Notes under the pieces: generated by a model | Told to the model about the DNA's origin: nothing | Seen by the model: only the letters and a program-made list of their open reading frames with translations | The model's database searches: none | DNA from: Candidatus Acidiferrum typicum | GTDB lineage: Bacteria > Acidobacteriota > Terriglobia > Acidiferrales > UBA7541 | Assembly: GCA_025463055.1 (NCBI GenBank) | Contig: JAOAPV010000064.1 | Span: 62,001 to 126,000 of the forward strand | Direction of reading: 5' to 3' | DNA: 64,000 nucleotides | Translations under genes and position numbers: made by a program | Shown: positions 18,990 through 28,434 of the stretch, piece by piece | Layout of the letters: each line of letters starts with the position of its first letter | How positions within the stretch are numbered: the stretch's first letter is position 1

Positions 18990-19930
18990 AAAACTTTGTC
19001 AGCCTCACCCGCATGCGCATTCAACTCGCGCTGCGCAACAGAATGTTTTTCTTCTTCAGCGTAATCTTCCCGCTCGGCATGCTTTTCCTGTACGCCGGAA
19101 TTTTCGCGAAAGGCAATCCTCGCATGGTCAGATTCTACCTCGGCCCGGTAATCGCCCTGAACGTAATGGGTAGCTTCTGGGGCCTGAGCGCCATGCTCGT
19201 CACGTTCCGCGAGCAGGGAATCCTTCGCCGTTTTCACGTTACTCCGGTTAGCGCCACCGATATGCTCGCCTCCAGCATTCTCGCCAACTATTTACTCACG
19301 ATCCCCACTGTGTTAATCGAATTGATCCTCGCTCGCGTGGTTTTCCACGTCACAGATCTCGGCGATCTCTTATCGCTCTTTGTGCTCGTCACCGTCGGCA
19401 TCGTCTCCTTCGCATCGCTCGGCTTAGTAGTAGCCAGCGTCACCAACACAATGCAGGAAACGCAAGTCCTCAACCAACTCATTTGGCTCCCGCTGATTTT
19501 TCTTTCCGGTGCGACCCTGCCTATCGCTTACCTGCCGAAGGCGGCGCAGAGCGTCGCCGTGTTCCTCCCCGCCACTTACCTCGTTACCGGCCTGCAGGGC
19601 GCTATGTACTCCTCGTTTTCTATCAGGAAGCTGCTCACGCAAATCCTCGCTCTCGCCTTGTGGACCATTCTTACTTTTTTCGTGGCTGCGCAGCTTTTCC
19701 GCTGGGAGCCGGAGTCCAAAATCTCTCGCAGCGCCAAACTCTGGGTCCTGGCCACTGCTCTTCCTTTTTTCCTACTCGGAGTTTGGGAAAACAAGAACGG
19801 CCAGATTCTGACGCAAGCGCAAGCGGCCTACCGTTCGCTGGACCGCCCATCTAGCACAGAGCAGCCCAAGCCGGATTCGCCCTCCATGGGCAACCTGCCA
19901 AAAAAGAGAGACAGCCGGCCGCAGCAGTAG
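18986..19930 (+). CDS. ABC-2 type transporter permease
   Basis: Six-TM ABC-2 pattern; overlaps ATPase gene by 4 bp. Confidence 0.9.
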   Translation: MKNFVSLTRMRIQLALRNRMFFFFSVIFPLGMLFLYAGIFAKGNPRMVRFYLGPVIALNVMGSFWGLSAMLVTFREQGILRRFHVTPVSATDMLASSILANYLLTIPTVLIELILARVVFHVTDLGDLLSLFVLVTVGIVSFASLGLVVASVTNTMQETQVLNQLIWLPLIFLSGATLPIAYLPKAAQSVAVFLPATYLVTGLQGAMYSSFSIRKLLTQILALALWTILTFFVAAQLFRWEPESKISRSAKLWVLATALPFFLLGVWENKNGQILTQAQAAYRSLDRPSSTEQPKPDSPSMGNLPKKRDSRPQQ

Positions 19931-20149
19931 CGGGCACCTGTAGCGCAGGGCAGAGTCCGCGCAGCCCTGCGGCTTTCTCCGGCCCCACAGCGAACAACAC
20001 TCGCGCGAAATTGTCGAGGCCCAGCACAGCTCTGCGGGAGCACAGCGCCAATTTGTCTTTCTGCTCTCCTCCGCTGGTACTTTCCGCCGATTTACGCTTT
20101 TCGGCCACTCCCGTATTCTGCAAATGCAAACGCCACGCGAGGAGCGCAA

Positions 20150-21097
20150 ATGCCCATAACCAAGACCGAAAAAATCTGGCACAACGGAAAATTCGTCAAC
20201 TGGGACGACGCCACGCTACATGTCCTCTCCCACGTCGTGAGCTATGGCTCCGCGGTCTTCGAAGGCATTCGCTGCTACGACACCAAGCAAGGCCCCGCCA
20301 TCTTCCGCCTGCGTGAGCACATGCAGCGCCTAATCAACTCCGCGAAAATCTATCGCATGGAGCTGCCCTACTCAGTCGATGATTTCTGCAACACCGCCAC
20401 CGAAGTCGTGCGCCTCAACAAGCTCAACGCCTGCTACGTCAAGCCCATCGTTCTTCGCGGCTATGGCGAAGTGGGCGTGAATCCGCTTAGCTCCCCGATT
20501 GATATTTACATGGCCTGCTGGTCGTGGGGCGCGTACCTTGGCCCGGAAGCTCTCGCGAAAGGTGTCGACGTCGGCGTTAGTTCCTGGACGCGCATAGCTC
20601 CCAACACTTTGCCCGCGATGTCCAAAGCTGCCGCGAACTACATGAACTCGCAGCTCATCCGAATGGAAGCCAGTTTCAACGGTTACGCCGAAGGCATCGC
20701 GCTCGATACCGACGGCCACGTCAGCGAAGGTTCCGGCATGAACGTGTTTCTCGTGCACGACGGTACGCTCTACACTCCGCCGCTCGCGACCAGCATCCTC
20801 CCGGGCATCACTCGCGACACTGTCGTGAAAATTGCCGAAGACTTGAAAATCCCCGTGAAGGAACAAGTAGTCCCGCGCGAAATGCTCTACATAGTGGACG
20901 AAGTCTTCTTCTGCGGAACCGCCGTCGAAATCACGCCGATTCGTTCGGTCGACCACATCCAGGTCGGAAAAGGCGTCGCCGGCCCCATCACGCGCAAGCT
21001 GCAAGAAGAGTTCTTCGCCATAACCAGCGGCACCAAGCCCGACCGCCACAACTGGCTAACCCCCGTAAGCGCCCCAGTCTCCGCAGCATCGCGCTAA
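20150..21097 (+). CDS. ilvE: Branched-chain amino acid aminotransferase
   Basis: VVSYGSAVFEGIRCYDT, EGSGMNVFLV, fold-type IV PLP aminotransferase. Confidence 0.93.
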   Translation: MPITKTEKIWHNGKFVNWDDATLHVLSHVVSYGSAVFEGIRCYDTKQGPAIFRLREHMQRLINSAKIYRMELPYSVDDFCNTATEVVRLNKLNACYVKPIVLRGYGEVGVNPLSSPIDIYMACWSWGAYLGPEALAKGVDVGVSSWTRIAPNTLPAMSKAAANYMNSQLIRMEASFNGYAEGIALDTDGHVSEGSGMNVFLVHDGTLYTPPLATSILPGITRDTVVKIAEDLKIPVKEQVVPREMLYIVDEVFFCGTAVEITPIRSVDHIQVGKGVAGPITRKLQEEFFAITSGTKPDRHNWLTPVSAPVSAASR

Positions 21098-21106
21098 CGC
21101 CCCGTA

Positions 21107-21152
21107 GGGGCGCAGCTTTATCCCGAGTGCAGCCGAGGGAACGCTGCGCCCC
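21107..21152. repeat. Intergenic inverted repeat with GGGGCGCAGC arms
   Basis: GGGGCGCAGC (21107-21116) ... GCTGCGCCCC (21143-21152); the same core recurs at 36600-36622. Confidence 0.6.
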
Positions 21153-21287
21153 AGCTGGGCAAGATGTAAGCTCGCTTTACGAAACGTGTTTGCCTTTCTT
21201 CTCGGTGGTCTCAGTGTCCACCCTCTGCGCACTCTGCGTTAATTCTTTTTCCTTCATCGCCGTTTCCTCGGCTAAAATCTCCCCGCC

Positions 21288-21977
21288 ATGTACACCACAT
21301 TCCAAAAATTCGCCGCGGAATTCCTCGGCACCTTCGCTCTCGTGTTCTTCGGCGCGGGGGCCGTTTGTGCCGACCGCTACCTGCAAAGCTCCGGCGGCAT
21401 TGGCCTTCTCGGCATCGCTTTAGCTTCCGGCCTCGCCATGGCCATTATGGTCTCCGCCCTCGGGCACATCTCCGGCGGCCATTTCAATCCCGCCATCAGC
21501 ATCGGGTTCTGGGTCACCAAGCGTATCGGCACCGTGGAAGTCTTCCTCTATTGGGCTGCACAGATACTCGGCGGCGTCGCCGCGGCATTTCTGCTCAAGG
21601 CCATCATCCCCGAGGAAACCTGGCGCGCCGTCGCGCTAGGCACTCCAGAGTTGGTTCGCGATTTCTCCCGGCTCTCCGCCATGGTCCTCGAAGCCGTCGC
21701 CTCGTTCTTCCTGGTTCTCGTCTTCTTCGCCACTGCAGTCGACGAGCGCGGCACCTTTCGCGCTATCGCCGGCTTCGGGATCGGGCTCACCCTTACGCTC
21801 GGAATCCTCGTGATCGCTCCCTTCACCGGAGCCGCGATGAACCCAGCCCGCGCCTTTGGTCCCGCCCTCGCCTCCACTCACTGGACCAACTGGGGCGTCT
21901 ACTGGATCGGTCCTCTAGCCGGAGGCTTCCTAGCCGGCCTCCTCTACGACTCCCTCTACCTAAAAAAAGCGGTCTAG
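21288..21977 (+). CDS. Aquaporin (MIP family)
   Basis: SGGHFNPAISIGF and GAAMNPARAFGPAL NPA boxes. Confidence 0.93.
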   Translation: MYTTFQKFAAEFLGTFALVFFGAGAVCADRYLQSSGGIGLLGIALASGLAMAIMVSALGHISGGHFNPAISIGFWVTKRIGTVEVFLYWAAQILGGVAAAFLLKAIIPEETWRAVALGTPELVRDFSRLSAMVLEAVASFFLVLVFFATAVDERGTFRAIAGFGIGLTLTLGILVIAPFTGAAMNPARAFGPALASTHWTNWGVYWIGPLAGGFLAGLLYDSLYLKKAV

Positions 21978-22233
21978 CATCGCCGTGAGCTAAGACTGTC
22001 ATCCCGACCGGAGCGACCAGCATTTTCCTGCGCTCGCATTTTGAGCGCTGGTTTACCCCGAGCGAGTGAGGGGCCGCGGCGTGGCGGGACCGTGGCTTAA
22101 TTTCAACATCTGCAGCCAACAAATGAGCCGGACCCAGTAACTACCGCGCAACCGGCCAACTCACATTCCTTGTCCCCCTCCCGCGCGAATGCTAACGTCG
22201 AAAAAGTCGCTCACTTAGCGGAGCCCACACGAA

Positions 22234-23379
22234 ATGTCACTGAGCATTGACGATCTCCTGCGCCGCGCGGTCGAAAGCAAAGCCTCCGACTTGCACCTCA
22301 AGGTCGGCAATCACCCCTATCTCCGCGTCGACGGCCTTCTAAACGCCATCACCGACGTTCCCCGCGTCACTCCCGAAGAAATGCTCTCCATGGCGTTCAG
22401 CATGATGACCAATCGCCAGAAGCAAAAGTTTAAGGAAACCGCCGAGCTAGACATGGCCTACGGCGTTGCGGGCCTCGGCCGCTTTCGCGTCAACGTCTTC
22501 CAGCAGCGTGGCAACGTCGGCATGGTCCTCCGCGTCATTCCCACGAAGATCCGCACGACCGACGAGCTAAATCTTCCCGCCGTCATCAACCGCATTTGCG
22601 AAGAGCAGCGCGGTCTCGTTCTCGTCACTGGCACCACTGGTTCCGGTAAATCCACCACGCTCGCCGCTATGGTCGACCGCATCAACGCCAACCGCTCCGA
22701 CCATCTCATCACCATTGAGGACCCGATCGAGTTCTTGCATCGGGATAAGCGCAGCTTCATCAACCAGCGCGAAGTCGAAGTTGACACCGCGAACTTTTCC
22801 ACCGCCCTGCGCGCCGCGTTGCGTCAGGATCCCGACGTAATCCTCGTCGGCGAAATGCGCGACCTCGAAACCATCTCCACCGCGCTCCTCGCCGCGGAAA
22901 CCGGACACTTGGTTTTCTCGACCTTGCATACCCTCGACGCCACGGAAACCATTCAACGCATCATCGCCGTCTTCCCGCCGCCCGAGCAAAAGCAAATCCG
23001 CTTGCAGCTCGCCGCCACGCTGAAAGCCGTCGTCTCCCAGCGCCTCGTCCGCCGCGCCGACGACAAGGGCCGCGTCCCCGCTTGCGAAGTCATGATCAGC
23101 ACCGGCTACATCCGCGATTGCATCATCAATCCGGACAAAACGCGCCTCATTCACGATGCCATCGCCGCCGGCACCAGCCAGTACGGCATGCAGACCTTCG
23201 ACCAATCACTCTTCGATCTATACAGCAAGCAGCTGATCATGCTCGACGAAGCCCTGGCGCGCTCCTCCAACCCAGACGAATTCAAGCTCCGCATCCAAGG
23301 CATCCGCTCCGCCTCCGACTCCGCCCGCGAAGAAATGGAACGCCAAATGGCCGACTTCGAGCGCTTCGCCCGCAAGTAG
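22234..23379 (+). CDS. pilT: Type IV pilus twitching-motility ATPase PilT
   Basis: GTTGSGKSTTLA, IEDPIEFLH, GEMRDLETISTAL. Confidence 0.95.
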   Translation: MSLSIDDLLRRAVESKASDLHLKVGNHPYLRVDGLLNAITDVPRVTPEEMLSMAFSMMTNRQKQKFKETAELDMAYGVAGLGRFRVNVFQQRGNVGMVLRVIPTKIRTTDELNLPAVINRICEEQRGLVLVTGTTGSGKSTTLAAMVDRINANRSDHLITIEDPIEFLHRDKRSFINQREVEVDTANFSTALRAALRQDPDVILVGEMRDLETISTALLAAETGHLVFSTLHTLDATETIQRIIAVFPPPEQKQIRLQLAATLKAVVSQRLVRRADDKGRVPACEVMISTGYIRDCIINPDKTRLIHDAIAAGTSQYGMQTFDQSLFDLYSKQLIMLDEALARSSNPDEFKLRIQGIRSASDSAREEMERQMADFERFARK

Positions 23380-23405
23380 CGCAGAGCTTCGCACTGCCTA
23401 TCCCA

Positions 23406-23939
23406 ATGCCATTTCCCCAGTCCCAAGTCGAGTGGATGCTCGCCAACCGCTTGAAAATTCTCCGCTATGCCTTTGTGCCTCAGTTTCTCGTCGCGGTAGC
23501 TTTACTTTCGATCGCGTACTTCACGGGCAAGACCGACGTCCATCTTCTCCTCAAGGGCGCCCGCACGCGGGGCAAAATTGTCGGCTTCCAGCGTCGAGAG
23601 CTTCACACGCATCGCAACCCCAGCTCGAACGGAATGTACGGCCGCATCGTGTACCTGCCAATTGTCGAATTTGAGGCGCAGGGCACCATTGTTCGGTTCG
23701 AGGAGCCCAAACTTGTCTCTCATGGCGAGAATATCGGCTGGCCCGTCGCCGTTCTCTATGATCCCGGCAACGTATCCCTGGCCATGATTGATCGTCCCTT
23801 CTGGAACTGGATCCCCTGGGCCCCCGCTCTCGCCATCGGCGTTCTCCTCGCCTTCGTCTCCCTCAAAGGCCTCTTCGCCTCCCTCGCTTTGTCTCAGCGT
23901 GCCCCCACCTTTGCAAACCCACACAACCCAATTAATTGA
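23406..23939 (+). CDS. DUF3592-like membrane protein
   Basis: Two TM segments flanking GARTRGKIVGFQ...GRIVYLPIVEFEAQG...LYDPGN; start at MPFPQSQVEW. Confidence 0.65.
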   Translation: MPFPQSQVEWMLANRLKILRYAFVPQFLVAVALLSIAYFTGKTDVHLLLKGARTRGKIVGFQRRELHTHRNPSSNGMYGRIVYLPIVEFEAQGTIVRFEEPKLVSHGENIGWPVAVLYDPGNVSLAMIDRPFWNWIPWAPALAIGVLLAFVSLKGLFASLALSQRAPTFANPHNPIN

Positions 23940-24026
23940 TTACGCCGGCTGTCCAAATCGCCCGGTCCCAAGCGTCATTGTAGTGGCGGCACATTTAGCC
24001 GCTACAATCCAAAACGGAGGTTTCCC

Positions 24027-24401
24027 ATGCAATATCTGTTGATGCTCTATGCGAACGAGACTGGTTGGTCCAACCTGACGAAAGCCCAGCAGGAGCAAGG
24101 AATGGCGGCCTACACGGCTTACACCGAAGCACTGAAGAAAGCGGGCGTATGGAAGGGCTCAAACCGCCTGCAGCCGATTAACTCCGCGACGACGGTCCGC
24201 GTCGCAGACGGCAAGTCGCAGGTTCTCGACGGCCCCTACATCGAGACGAAAGAGCAGATCGGCGGCTACTACCTCATCGACGTCCCCGACCTGGACTCCG
24301 CAATCTCCTGGGCCGCGCGTTGCCCGAGCGCAAGCCACGGTGTAGTCGAGGTGCGTCCAGTCTGGGCCATGCAGGCCTCATCTGCCGCGCCCGCGTCGTG
24401 A
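24027..24401 (+). CDS. YCII-related / DGPF-domain protein
   Basis: MQYLLMLYANE...VLDGPYIETKEQIGGYYLIDVPDLDSAISWAARCPSA. Confidence 0.9.
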   Translation: MQYLLMLYANETGWSNLTKAQQEQGMAAYTAYTEALKKAGVWKGSNRLQPINSATTVRVADGKSQVLDGPYIETKEQIGGYYLIDVPDLDSAISWAARCPSASHGVVEVRPVWAMQASSAAPAS

Positions 24402-24405
24402 ACAC

Positions 24406-25656
24406 ATGAACGTCCGCGAAGGCGACGCGCAAGCCCGTAGCACTGCGGAAGCGGTAGCGCGACGCAGCTACGGCAAGCTCGTCGCCTTCCTCGCGGCTCG
24501 CACCAGAGATGTGGCTGCCGCCGAAGACGCCCTGTCCGAAGCCTTCGCGTCCGCCCTGGCGGATTGGCCAACCAAAGGTTGCCCGTCCAATCCCGAAGGA
24601 TGGCTGCTGACCGTCGCGCGCAGAAAGGTAATCGACATGTACCGAGGACGCCGTCGCGCCGAGATCGCCTCCGAGCGCATACAGATCATGGCCGAAGGCC
24701 TGGACGCAGCCGCCGCCGACGCCGACATCCCCGACCAGCGCCTCGCGCTAATGTTCGCCTGCGCCCACCCGGCGATCGACCCCAGCATCCGCGCGCCGCT
24801 GATTCTGCAAGCGGTGCTAGGACTCGATGCAAAAACAATCGCCTCCGCATTCCTAATGTCCCCAGCCGCCATGAGCAAGCGACTCGTCCGCGCCAAGGAC
24901 AAAATCCGCCAAGCCGGCGTCCCCTTCACCGTCCCCGAGCGCGAAGAGCTTCCCCACCGGCTCGACACCGTCCTCGACGCTATCTACGCCGCCTTCGCAG
25001 AAGGCTGGACCGACCCCGGCGGCACCGATCTCGCCCGCCGCGACCTAGCCGAGGAAGCCATCTTCCTGAGTCGAGTAGTAACCGAGCTGCTGCCATCCGA
25101 GCCGGAAGCGCTAGGCCTGCTCGCCCTCCTTCTTCACGCCGAAGCCCGCCGCCCAGCCCGGCGCAATCCCAATGGTGACTACGTGCCGCTAGTCGAACAG
25201 GATCCCGCGCTCTGGGACCACCAATTGATCGACGAGGCCGAGGCCGCGCTAAATCGCGCCAGCGCAATGGGCGCGATCGGCCGCTATCAGCTCGAAGGCG
25301 CATTGCAGTCAGCCCACGTGCATCGCTGCCGCACAGGTCAAGCCAACTGGGCAGAAGTGGTGCAGCTATACGACGCACTCTTCGCAATCGTTGGCTCCCC
25401 TGTGGTAGCAATCAATCGCGCCCTAGCCATAGCCGAGCTGCATGGCGCCAGCGCCGCTCTCGAGTCCATGCAAGCGGTAGCCGCCGACGAGCGAGTCGCG
25501 GAATACCAACCCTACTGGGCAGCCCGAGCAGAGCTGCTTGCAAAGGCTGGCGCGCACGATGAAGCCCGCCAAGCCTACGAAATCGCAGTAGGCCTAGAGC
25601 GCGACCCCGCCGTCCGCCGATTCCTACAGCAGCGCCAGTCCGCGCTAAATCCGTAA
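24406..25656 (+). CDS. RNA polymerase ECF-type sigma factor (DUF6596-type, SigJ-like)
   Basis: Long ECF sigma with extended C-term; adjacent to YCII gene, a typical pairing. Confidence 0.88.
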   Translation: MNVREGDAQARSTAEAVARRSYGKLVAFLAARTRDVAAAEDALSEAFASALADWPTKGCPSNPEGWLLTVARRKVIDMYRGRRRAEIASERIQIMAEGLDAAAADADIPDQRLALMFACAHPAIDPSIRAPLILQAVLGLDAKTIASAFLMSPAAMSKRLVRAKDKIRQAGVPFTVPEREELPHRLDTVLDAIYAAFAEGWTDPGGTDLARRDLAEEAIFLSRVVTELLPSEPEALGLLALLLHAEARRPARRNPNGDYVPLVEQDPALWDHQLIDEAEAALNRASAMGAIGRYQLEGALQSAHVHRCRTGQANWAEVVQLYDALFAIVGSPVVAINRALAIAELHGASAALESMQAVAADERVAEYQPYWAARAELLAKAGAHDEARQAYEIAVGLERDPAVRRFLQQRQSALNP

Positions 25657-25777
25657 CCACCCGCGTAGCGGGCCGCCAATGTAGCGGCCGCGGCGCTTTC
25701 CCCGCGGGCGCCTTTGAATTCTCTCCGCGCTCCTCGACGTTCTCGGCGTCTCCACATCGAATCTTTTCATTCACTCT

Positions 25778-26332
25778 TTGACTCTCGACTCTTCCCCTCT
25801 TACACTCGCCTCCGTGTTCAAGCCCCGCACCATCGACTCCGAGCCCGCCCTCTACGACGCCGCCATCAAAATCTTGATGCGCCGCGCCCATTCCGTCTCC
25901 GAAATGAAAAAAGCGCTAATCCGCCGCACCGCCGACGAAGACCTGATCCAAAAAGTAATCGCCCGCCTGAAACAAAACGGCCTGATCGACGACGCCCGCT
26001 ACGCCAAACAATTCGCCCGCCAGCGCACCGAAATCCGCCACCAAGGCAAGTATCGCGTAGCCCGCGAACTCCGTGCCCGCGGCGTCCCCGACCATCACAT
26101 CGAAACCGCAGTAGAAGAAGCCACCGCCAACACCGACGAAGGCGCCCAAGTCCGTCAACGCATCGACCGGAAACTAAAATTTCCTCGCGGTGAAGTAGAC
26201 GACCGCAAGATCGCCTCCCTCTACCGCAGCCTGCTCCGCGCCGGCTTCTCCTCCGAAACCATCCGCCGCGAACTAAAACGCGCCACAAGTGACGACATCC
26301 CCGACCTCGACCCGCCAGACGAGACCCCGTAG
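25778..26332 (+). CDS. recX: Regulatory protein RecX
   Basis: RRAHSVSEMKKALIRR, LIDDARYAKQFARQR; true start may be the downstream MFKPRTID-like region. Confidence 0.8.
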   Translation: MTLDSSPLTLASVFKPRTIDSEPALYDAAIKILMRRAHSVSEMKKALIRRTADEDLIQKVIARLKQNGLIDDARYAKQFARQRTEIRHQGKYRVARELRARGVPDHHIETAVEEATANTDEGAQVRQRIDRKLKFPRGEVDDRKIASLYRSLLRAGFSSETIRRELKRATSDDIPDLDPPDETP

Positions 26333-26388
26333 CGGCAGGCTTCACCCTGGCGCTCCCCGTCAGGGCACGGTTTCAACCGTGCCGCTAC
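26329..26388. repeat. Structured intergenic repeat overlapping recX stop
   Basis: GTAGCGGCA...TGCCGCTAC outer arms enclosing CCCTG...CAGGG and GCACGG-TTTCAA-CCGTGC hairpins. Confidence 0.55.
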
Positions 26389-26485
26389 TGCGCGCCCCCC
26401 ACAGGTTGTCATCCGAACCCGCTCGCGCTTCGCGAGCGGTGTGAGGGATCTGTTTTTCGCTTTTCGCTTTTTGCTTTAACGAACT

Positions 26486-27040
26486 TCACTTCCCCACCGC
26501 ATAATGCAACTCCACCACCCCATCCGCAAACTTCCTGGACGAAATCAACCCCAGCGGCACCGTCCGCCGGCCAGCCGCAATCAACGGAATCCCTTCCCCA
26601 ATAAACGTGGGAATCACGTGAATCACAAACTCGTCGATCTCTTCCTCGTCCAGAAACGATGCAATGATCCCAGCCCCACCCATCATCCAAATGTCCTTCC
26701 CCTCTTCAGCGCGCAAACGCCCCGCAAATGTCTTGACCGGCTCGTTCACAAACTCCACGCCAGCCGGCACTATCGATGGCGGCAGACTCCGCGTAAACAC
26801 ATAGTTCTTAACTCGCGTATCGAACGCCGACCCGGCCACGCCTTTCTTCTGAAACTCCAGCGCCATGTCGTACGTCTTCCGTCCCCAGAGGATCGTGTCG
26901 ATCGACGCATAGAACGCGCCCATCCCGTAATTATCCTCAGGCATCGGCCGCTCCAGCCAGTCGACCGACCCATCGCTCCGCCCAATGAAACCGTCAGCGC
27001 TCGTCGCAATCTGAACAATAATTTTTCGCTCCCGATCCAT
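26486..27040 (-). CDS. Dihydrofolate reductase/RibD C-terminal-domain family protein
   Basis: MDRERKIIVQIATSADGFIGRSDGSVDWLERP...WGRKTYDMALEF...MGGAGIIASFL; start at internal Met. Confidence 0.88.
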   Translation of the reverse strand: MDRERKIIVQIATSADGFIGRSDGSVDWLERPMPEDNYGMGAFYASIDTILWGRKTYDMALEFQKKGVAGSAFDTRVKNYVFTRSLPPSIVPAGVEFVNEPVKTFAGRLRAEEGKDIWMMGGAGIIASFLDEEEIDEFVIHVIPTFIGEGIPLIAAGRRTVPLGLISSRKFADGVVELHYAVGK

Positions 27041-27147
27041 AGCGCCTCCACGCGCAAAACGCAACTGATCAATCGTATGTCGTTCCGAAGGCGGTTTTCG
27101 CCGAGGAATCTGCTTTCCTCTTCGATTCGCCCCCCCCATTGACGCGC

Positions 27148-27381
27148 CTAGTTCTTGGCTGCCAGCATTTCCTGGATATTCGCCAGCCGCTCCTCCAACC
27201 GATTCTCGGTCTCAGTGTTCTTTTGCGCCATCAGAATCAGCTTTACCGACACGAGAAACACTCCCGCTTCCAGCAGCAGTTCGTGTGTAAAGCCTTTGAT
27301 GAACAGAGCCACAACGAACAACCCAACGCTCAGCGCAATAATGATGACCGTCCACGGGTCCGAAGACTTGGAGCTTTTCAT
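27148..27381 (-). CDS. Small single-TM hypothetical protein
   Basis: MKSSKSSDPWTVIIIALSVGLFVVALFIKG..., TM plus coiled tail. Confidence 0.55.
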   Translation of the reverse strand: MKSSKSSDPWTVIIIALSVGLFVVALFIKGFTHELLLEAGVFLVSVKLILMAQKNTETENRLEERLANIQEMLAAKN

Positions 27382-27587
27382 GTCGATCTACCTCCGTGCG
27401 GCGCCGTTTGCCGCTTTGGACTGTGGCGGCATAGCCGCCGCTTTCGTAACCCAATTTATCAGGCACTCTCCCTCGTACAGATGTGGCCAAGACTGGAATA
27501 AGGGCCTCCGTGATAGACTCCGCCGATCAAGACATAGAACAAAATTGAGGTCGTGGCTCGGTCGCAGCGGGGCTGAAAGGAATCGCC

Positions 27588-27965
27588 GTGAGCGCCAGCT
27601 TAGCAAATTCGTCGGCAATCCTGGCTTTTGTCGCAATTCCCAGCGAGGTGCGTTGGTCGTATTTCGCCGGCGGAATGACTCTTGCAATCGGGCTGGTCGG
27701 GATTTTTCTCCGCGGCGATTGGCAAAAAGCGCGAGGCTTCGACAAGCCGATTCTGTTAGGGCCGCTCTTTTACGCAGCGCCACTCGCGGCATTCGGCACC
27801 GAACATTTCACGCTGACGAACGCCGTCGCGTCGATCGTACCGAAGTGGATTCCGTGGCATCAGTTTTGGGCGTACTTCGTAGGTGCACCAACAACCGCAC
27901 GAGTGCTCGCTGCCTCGCTTGCCGAGTGCCGCATCCCTTGTGACTTTCAAGCGTGCGGATTTTGA
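27588..27965 (+). pseudogene. Apparently C-terminally truncated DoxX-like membrane protein
   Basis: Hydrophobic, coherent to ...WIPWHQFWAYFVGA, then unrelated PTTARVLAASLAECRIPCDFQACGF running into dispersed repeat. Confidence 0.45.
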
Positions 27966-27975
27966 ATTTTGTTTT
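27926..27975. repeat. Dispersed repeat copy 1
   Basis: gtgccgcatcccttgtgactttcaagcgtgcggattttgaattttgtt; shares 18 identical bp then near-identity with 30116-30165. Confidence 0.7.
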
Positions 27976-28000
27976 GGCCAACACTCGTGAGGGCGCATTT

Positions 28001-28384
28001 TCATTCGCCTTCATATGTTCGATGGAGATGAATTGCGGCTGCCGCCAGCACGGAACCCACCAGGGTCGCTATTAACCAGTACCGAGCAAATTCCGACTCG
28101 ACCAGGACAAGGACTATCATCGCGGCAACGGACGCATAAGCTCGGGGGATTTCGCGACGGGGCTTTGCCCACCATCTCTCATTGTGTTTCTTCACGAAGG
28201 ACTGGATTTGGCGATATAGCAGCTCAAGAGCGATCATCAATAGAACAAAAAACGCGGCAACGGTTACCCAGCCGAGCGTCTTGAACAGCGCGACAGAGAG
28301 GGCGAACAACAAGACACCAATAAATAGGTACCCTCGCTGGTGTCGTTCCCACAAAGCGCGAAAGACTCTCTTGTCGTGCGCCAT
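28001..28384 (-). CDS. Small membrane protein, hypothetical
   Basis: MAHDKRVFRALWERHQRGYLFIGVLLFALSVALF..., four hydrophobic segments; start at internal Met. Confidence 0.55.
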   Translation of the reverse strand: MAHDKRVFRALWERHQRGYLFIGVLLFALSVALFKTLGWVTVAAFFVLLMIALELLYRQIQSFVKKHNERWWAKPRREIPRAYASVAAMIVLVLVESEFARYWLIATLVGSVLAAAAIHLHRTYEGE

Positions 28385-28434
28385 CCCGAGCGTCCTGCGG
28401 GTTCCGTCTGGTCCACCCCGCCAAGGCACCAGAC

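Noticed and set aside
22567-23205. 212-aa antisense ORF within pilT
   Set aside because: Mirror frame of a confident PilT gene; composition typical of antisense artefact.
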